A DNA stretch of 8,848 bases from Candidatus Woesearchaeota archaeon (lineage in GTDB: Archaea; Nanobdellota; Nanobdellia; Woesearchaeales; SKIA01), in NCBI GenBank assembly GCA_007116645.1, contig SKIA01000044.1, forward strand, positions 1-8,848. Reading direction: 5' to 3'. Below the pieces are notes generated by a model. That model searched no databases, was not told where the DNA came from, and saw nothing but the letters and a program-made list of their open reading frames with translations. This document shows, piece by piece, positions 6,827 to 8,848 of the stretch. Positions within the stretch are counted from its first letter, which is position 1. Every line of letters begins with the position of its first letter. The position numbers were made by a program, and so were the translations under genes.

Positions 6827-7780
6827 ATGACCACATATCTTGTACGCGATGAGAACGCTAAACCATCTGATAAATACGGTTTGCGCCCTGAAGAGCGCAC
6901 CATTGCGCAGCTGCGTGATTTTGGTGTTGTCGTGATTGACAAGCCTTCAGGACCTACGAGTCATCAAGTTTCTGCGTACGTGCAACAAGCGTTAGGTATC
7001 GATAAGGCAGGTCATTCTGGAACGCTTGATCCAAAAGTAACCGGGGTTCTTCCCGTCGCTACTGGCGGCGCAACGCGTCTTGTTGAATACATGCTTAAGG
7101 CAGGTAAAGAGTACGTAGGCGTTATGCACGTGCATCAAGAAGTACCTCAGTATGAGCTTCGAAAAGCAGCGCAAGAATTTGTTGGTAAAATAACTCAGCT
7201 TCCTCCAAAGCGATCAGCTGTTGCTCGTCGTTTACGCGAGCGTTCTGTGTATGCATTTGAGTTTATAGAAATCCGTACGCGAGATATTTTGTTTCGTGCT
7301 GATGTCCAAGCAGGCACCTACATCAGAAAATTGTGTTCTGATTTTGGCGCACACCTCGGTGTTGGCGCACACATGGCTGAGCTTCGAAGAACGCGCGCAT
7401 CACACTACACCGAAGACCAATCAGTTACTTTGCAAACGCTCTCTGATGCGTACGCTCTTGCCCAAGAAGGCGATGAAACTGCGTTTCGTCGTATCGTGCT
7501 TCCCGGAGAGGACATTGTTAAGAACCTTAAAGCAGTGGTTGTTTTGGACTCTGCTGTTCACTCACTAACCCACGGAGCAACGCTCAAAGTGCCTGGCGTT
7601 GCAAAAGTCATGCCTGGAATTAGTGATGGTGACCCTGTACGTATTCTGACGCTCAAAGACGAGCTCGTCGGTATCGGTACTGCGCGTATGTCTTCAAAAG
7701 ATATGATGAAGGTCAAAGGGGTTGCTGTGAAGATGGATAAAGTTATTCTCAGCCCTGATGTCTATCCGCGCATGGAATAA
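6827..7780 (+). CDS. cbf5: Archaeal Cbf5, H/ACA RNP pseudouridine synthase (TruB family with PUA domain)
   Basis: Catalyses uridine-to-pseudouridine conversion in rRNA as the catalytic subunit of H/ACA RNPs (with Nop10, Gar1 and L7Ae), and can act on tRNA U55 without a guide in some archaea. It is 317 aa and complete. The N-terminal stretch GLRPEERTIAQLRDFGVVVI and DKPSGPTSH is archaeal/eukaryotic in type. The catalytic motif AGHSGTLDPKVTGVLPVATG (61-80) contains Asp68. LPPKRSAV (125-132), GTYIRKLC (163-170) and GVGAHMAELRRTR (178-190) complete the TruB fold. Residues about 235-312 form the PUA domain, with HGATLKVPGV and KGVAVKMDKV. The start at 6827 is placed by the shared TATA box 27.5 nt upstream, predicting a leaderless mRNA. 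Third codon positions are much richer in T than in the protease gene. Confidence 0.98.
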   Translation: MTTYLVRDENAKPSDKYGLRPEERTIAQLRDFGVVVIDKPSGPTSHQVSAYVQQALGIDKAGHSGTLDPKVTGVLPVATGGATRLVEYMLKAGKEYVGVMHVHQEVPQYELRKAAQEFVGKITQLPPKRSAVARRLRERSVYAFEFIEIRTRDILFRADVQAGTYIRKLCSDFGAHLGVGAHMAELRRTRASHYTEDQSVTLQTLSDAYALAQEGDETAFRRIVLPGEDIVKNLKAVVVLDSAVHSLTHGATLKVPGVAKVMPGISDGDPVRILTLKDELVGIGTARMSSKDMMKVKGVAVKMDKVILSPDVYPRME

Positions 7781-7800
7781 AAAACCTTTTAACCTCATAG

Positions 7801-7814
7801 CCACTTTCGAGTGG
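7801..7814 (+). other. Small perfect hairpin with TTCG tetraloop
   Basis: CCACT-TTCG-AGTGG forms a perfect 5-bp stem closed over a TTCG loop, 20 nt after the cbf5 stop codon. UUCG tetraloops are unusually stable in RNA, although the best-known version is closed by a C-G pair and this one is closed by U-A. No T-tract follows, so it is not a classic terminator. It may protect the cbf5 3' end or sit near the 5' end of the next transcript. The rest of 7781-7922 shows no clear TATA box, RNA gene or repeat. Confidence 0.4.
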
Positions 7815-7922
7815 TGTTATCACTGATTTGCTTGATATGTTAAATGAACAATTCGAACCACTCACCCCCCTAATGTAACTGGAGCATTTTACACAGATGA
7901 TTCGTATGATAATCCTCTAAAA

Positions 7923-8405
7923 GTGGGAGTGGTTATGCTTCATCCTGACACGTATCCTATTTCGCTCATTGTCAAAGAGATGTATGAAACAACATTTGGT
8001 TTGGATCCGGTTGATGTAAAAGGTTGGGCGTCTGTGGGTAGTGGTGAGCGCGTATATTTTTATGTTCCTCAAGGCACAAGAAACGTGTTGACCATCTTGC
8101 CCGAAAATCGTCTTCGAGTGGCTGCTGAAGAACAATTAATTAGGAGAACCGCACACCAAGCAGTGCAAGCGGTTGGGAGCGATTCGATATTTTCATTTGT
8201 TAACTTCGGACGTAGAGCGGCTTCAACTCAAAGAAGTAAAAGCAACATTACGTGGAGTCAAGGACCATTTCACCAAGAACTTAGCGTGCTCCAAGACCAC
8301 CATTACATTGGTATCAATGCCACTCTTTTAGATGGTTCTAATGGGTCTGCAACAGAGAAAGGTGAAGCGTTTTGCGACATTCTTGAACGCTACACTCGCC
8401 AGTAA
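7923..8405 (+). CDS. Unrecognised soluble protein, about 160 aa, 5' end uncertain
   Basis: I do not recognise this family. The protein has no signal peptide or membrane segment. It has an alpha/beta-like start (VGVVMLHPDTYPISLIVKEM), a YFYVPQGTRNVLTILPENRL segment, a helix with Arg and Ala (RVAAEEQLIRRTAHQAVQAV), and a polar C-terminal half. Start candidates are GTG at 7923, or ATG at 7935 with GGGAG 5 nt upstream (7925-7929). The frame stays open back to 7848 without any ATG, GTG or TTG, and that extension reads like protein (NVTGAFYTDDSYDNPLK). Upstream ATGs at 7837 and 7844 sit in other frames and would join it through a 1-nt change in the C6 run at 7865-7870. The gene may therefore be frameshifted or mis-sequenced. 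It follows cbf5 on the same strand with a 142-nt gap. No function is assigned. Confidence 0.65.
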   Translation: MGVVMLHPDTYPISLIVKEMYETTFGLDPVDVKGWASVGSGERVYFYVPQGTRNVLTILPENRLRVAAEEQLIRRTAHQAVQAVGSDSIFSFVNFGRRAASTQRSKSNITWSQGPFHQELSVLQDHHYIGINATLLDGSNGSATEKGEAFCDILERYTRQ

Positions 8406-8430
8406 ACTTCTTAACAGTTACAAGTAACGC

Positions 8431-8445
8431 TTATATACTCTGTTT
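8431..8445 (+). promoter_or_regulatory. TATA promoter of the His-rich membrane-protein gene (leaderless), with the shared 15-bp element
   Basis: TTATATACTCTGTTT starts 30 nt before the ATG at 8461. The TATATA core (8432-8437) is centred 26.5 nt upstream, predicting a leaderless transcript. The identical 15 bases precede the winged-helix regulator gene on the minus strand (3070-3056), 29 nt before its ATG. Confidence 0.65.
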
Positions 8446-8460
8446 TTCACAAACGCTTGT

Positions 8461-8848
8461 ATGGTTGATAAAATGCACTCTGCGCACCCCGAGCACCCTG
8501 ATAATCATCCACATCGCGCACATCATCCTCACTCAAGTTTTATTCGCGCTGCGTGCGCCCTCTTTACATTATTCGTATTGCTCATCTTCGTGCTTATTGG
8601 CACGTTAACAAACGCTCCTTTTGGCGCAGCACTGCTCAGTTTTAGTCCTGCACTCTTGCTTGGAGTGTTTGGTGTTGTGCTCATCAATACAGATCACTTT
8701 CATCTGCAGTACTTAGCCCTCGTGCTTGTAGGGCTTCTTGTGCTTGCAGGCACTGCTCTGTTTGCATTATACCCTGATGCTGATGTGCTCTCAACAAGCG
8801 CTATCAATATCATTTTGGGCGTCTTACTCATTATTATCTTAGCGCACA
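8461..8848 (+). CDS. Multi-pass membrane protein with His-rich N-terminus, 3' end cut by window edge
   Basis: 129 codons are visible and there is no stop before the edge. Residues 1-25 are hydrophilic and hold eight His (6, 9, 12, 16, 18, 21, 22, 24), mostly spaced by Pro or acidic residues. That suggests metal binding or pH sensing at the N-terminus. Hydrophobic segments follow near 30-50, 56-75, 82-103 and 113-128, so at least four membrane helices are expected. Loops carry TDHFH (77-81) and YPDAD (104-108). No family is recognised from this part, and a transporter or a DUF-type membrane protein are both possible. The ATG at 8461 is supported by a TATA core 26.5 nt upstream. The gap to the preceding gene's stop is 55 nt, and the gene has its own promoter, which it shares in part with the regulator gene. 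Confidence 0.8.
   Translation, partial: MVDKMHSAHPEHPDNHPHRAHHPHSSFIRAACALFTLFVLLIFVLIGTLTNAPFGAALLSFSPALLLGVFGVVLINTDHFHLQYLALVLVGLLVLAGTALFALYPDADVLSTSAINIILGVLLIIILAH

Noticed and set aside
6775..6942. N-terminal extension of the mannose synthase to an ATG at 6942
   Set aside because: The extra 56 residues are low-complexity, overlap the start of cbf5 on the other strand, cross the TATA box, and precede the conserved GT2 start. GTG at 6774 has correct TATA spacing.
7785..7794. CCTTTTAACC as a cbf5 terminator or as a TATA box for the next gene
   Set aside because: The T-run is only four bases, and the element is not about 26 nt from any usable start codon.
7781..7960. Possible C/D box guide RNA in the gap after cbf5 (ATGATAA near 7906 and CTGA near 7946)
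   Set aside because: The C-box match is imperfect, no internal D'/C' pair is seen, and the proposed D box falls inside the next coding region.

Overview
The window looks like a stretch of an archaeal chromosome, most likely from a DPANN-type lineage (Woesearchaeota, Pacearchaeota or similar), though no phylum can be fixed from sequence reading alone. The evidence is an archaeal-type Cbf5 pseudouridine synthase with a PUA domain, a dolichol-phosphate mannose synthase with a fused GtrA-like membrane domain, an archaeal winged-helix regulator, TATA-box promoters, and start codons about 26 nt from a TATA centre (leaderless mRNAs). The DnaK/GrpE pair is of bacterial ancestry, as is usual in archaea that have it.

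Layout. (1) Positions 1-2600, minus strand: a large secreted subtilisin-like (S8) protease. It has a signal peptide, a propeptide-like segment, the full D/H/S triad and at least three 82-residue C-terminal beta-sandwich repeats. It runs off the left edge through a suspicious 16-nt homopolymer. (2) 2643-3041, minus: a 132-aa winged-helix regulator. (3) 3042-3145: a 104-bp divergent control region with tandem TATA-like repeats and two AAGTCGAC boxes. (4) 3146-5691, plus: a tight chaperone operon of a mini Hsp20-like protein, GrpE and DnaK, with 8-nt overlaps at both junctions. It ends in a triple T-tract that also encodes the lysine tail of the convergent gene. (5) 5707-6774, minus: the dolichol-phosphate mannose synthase. 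(6) 6827-7780, plus: cbf5, sharing a single TATA box with the synthase. (7) 7923-8405, plus: an unrecognised soluble protein whose 5' end may be broken by a C6 homopolymer. (8) 8461-8848, plus: the start of a His-rich multi-pass membrane protein, truncated by the right edge.

How the parts may fit. The regulator is divergent from the chaperone operon and lies upstream of the protease, so a proteostasis locus (chaperones, a secreted protease and their local regulator) is a reasonable inference. The regulator gene and the distant membrane-protein gene share an identical 15-bp element at the same place relative to the start codon, which hints at a small regulon. The protease has many N-glycosylation sequons, and the window also holds a synthase for a lipid-linked sugar donor, but a direct link is speculative. 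No tRNA, rRNA, CRISPR array or insertion sequence was seen.
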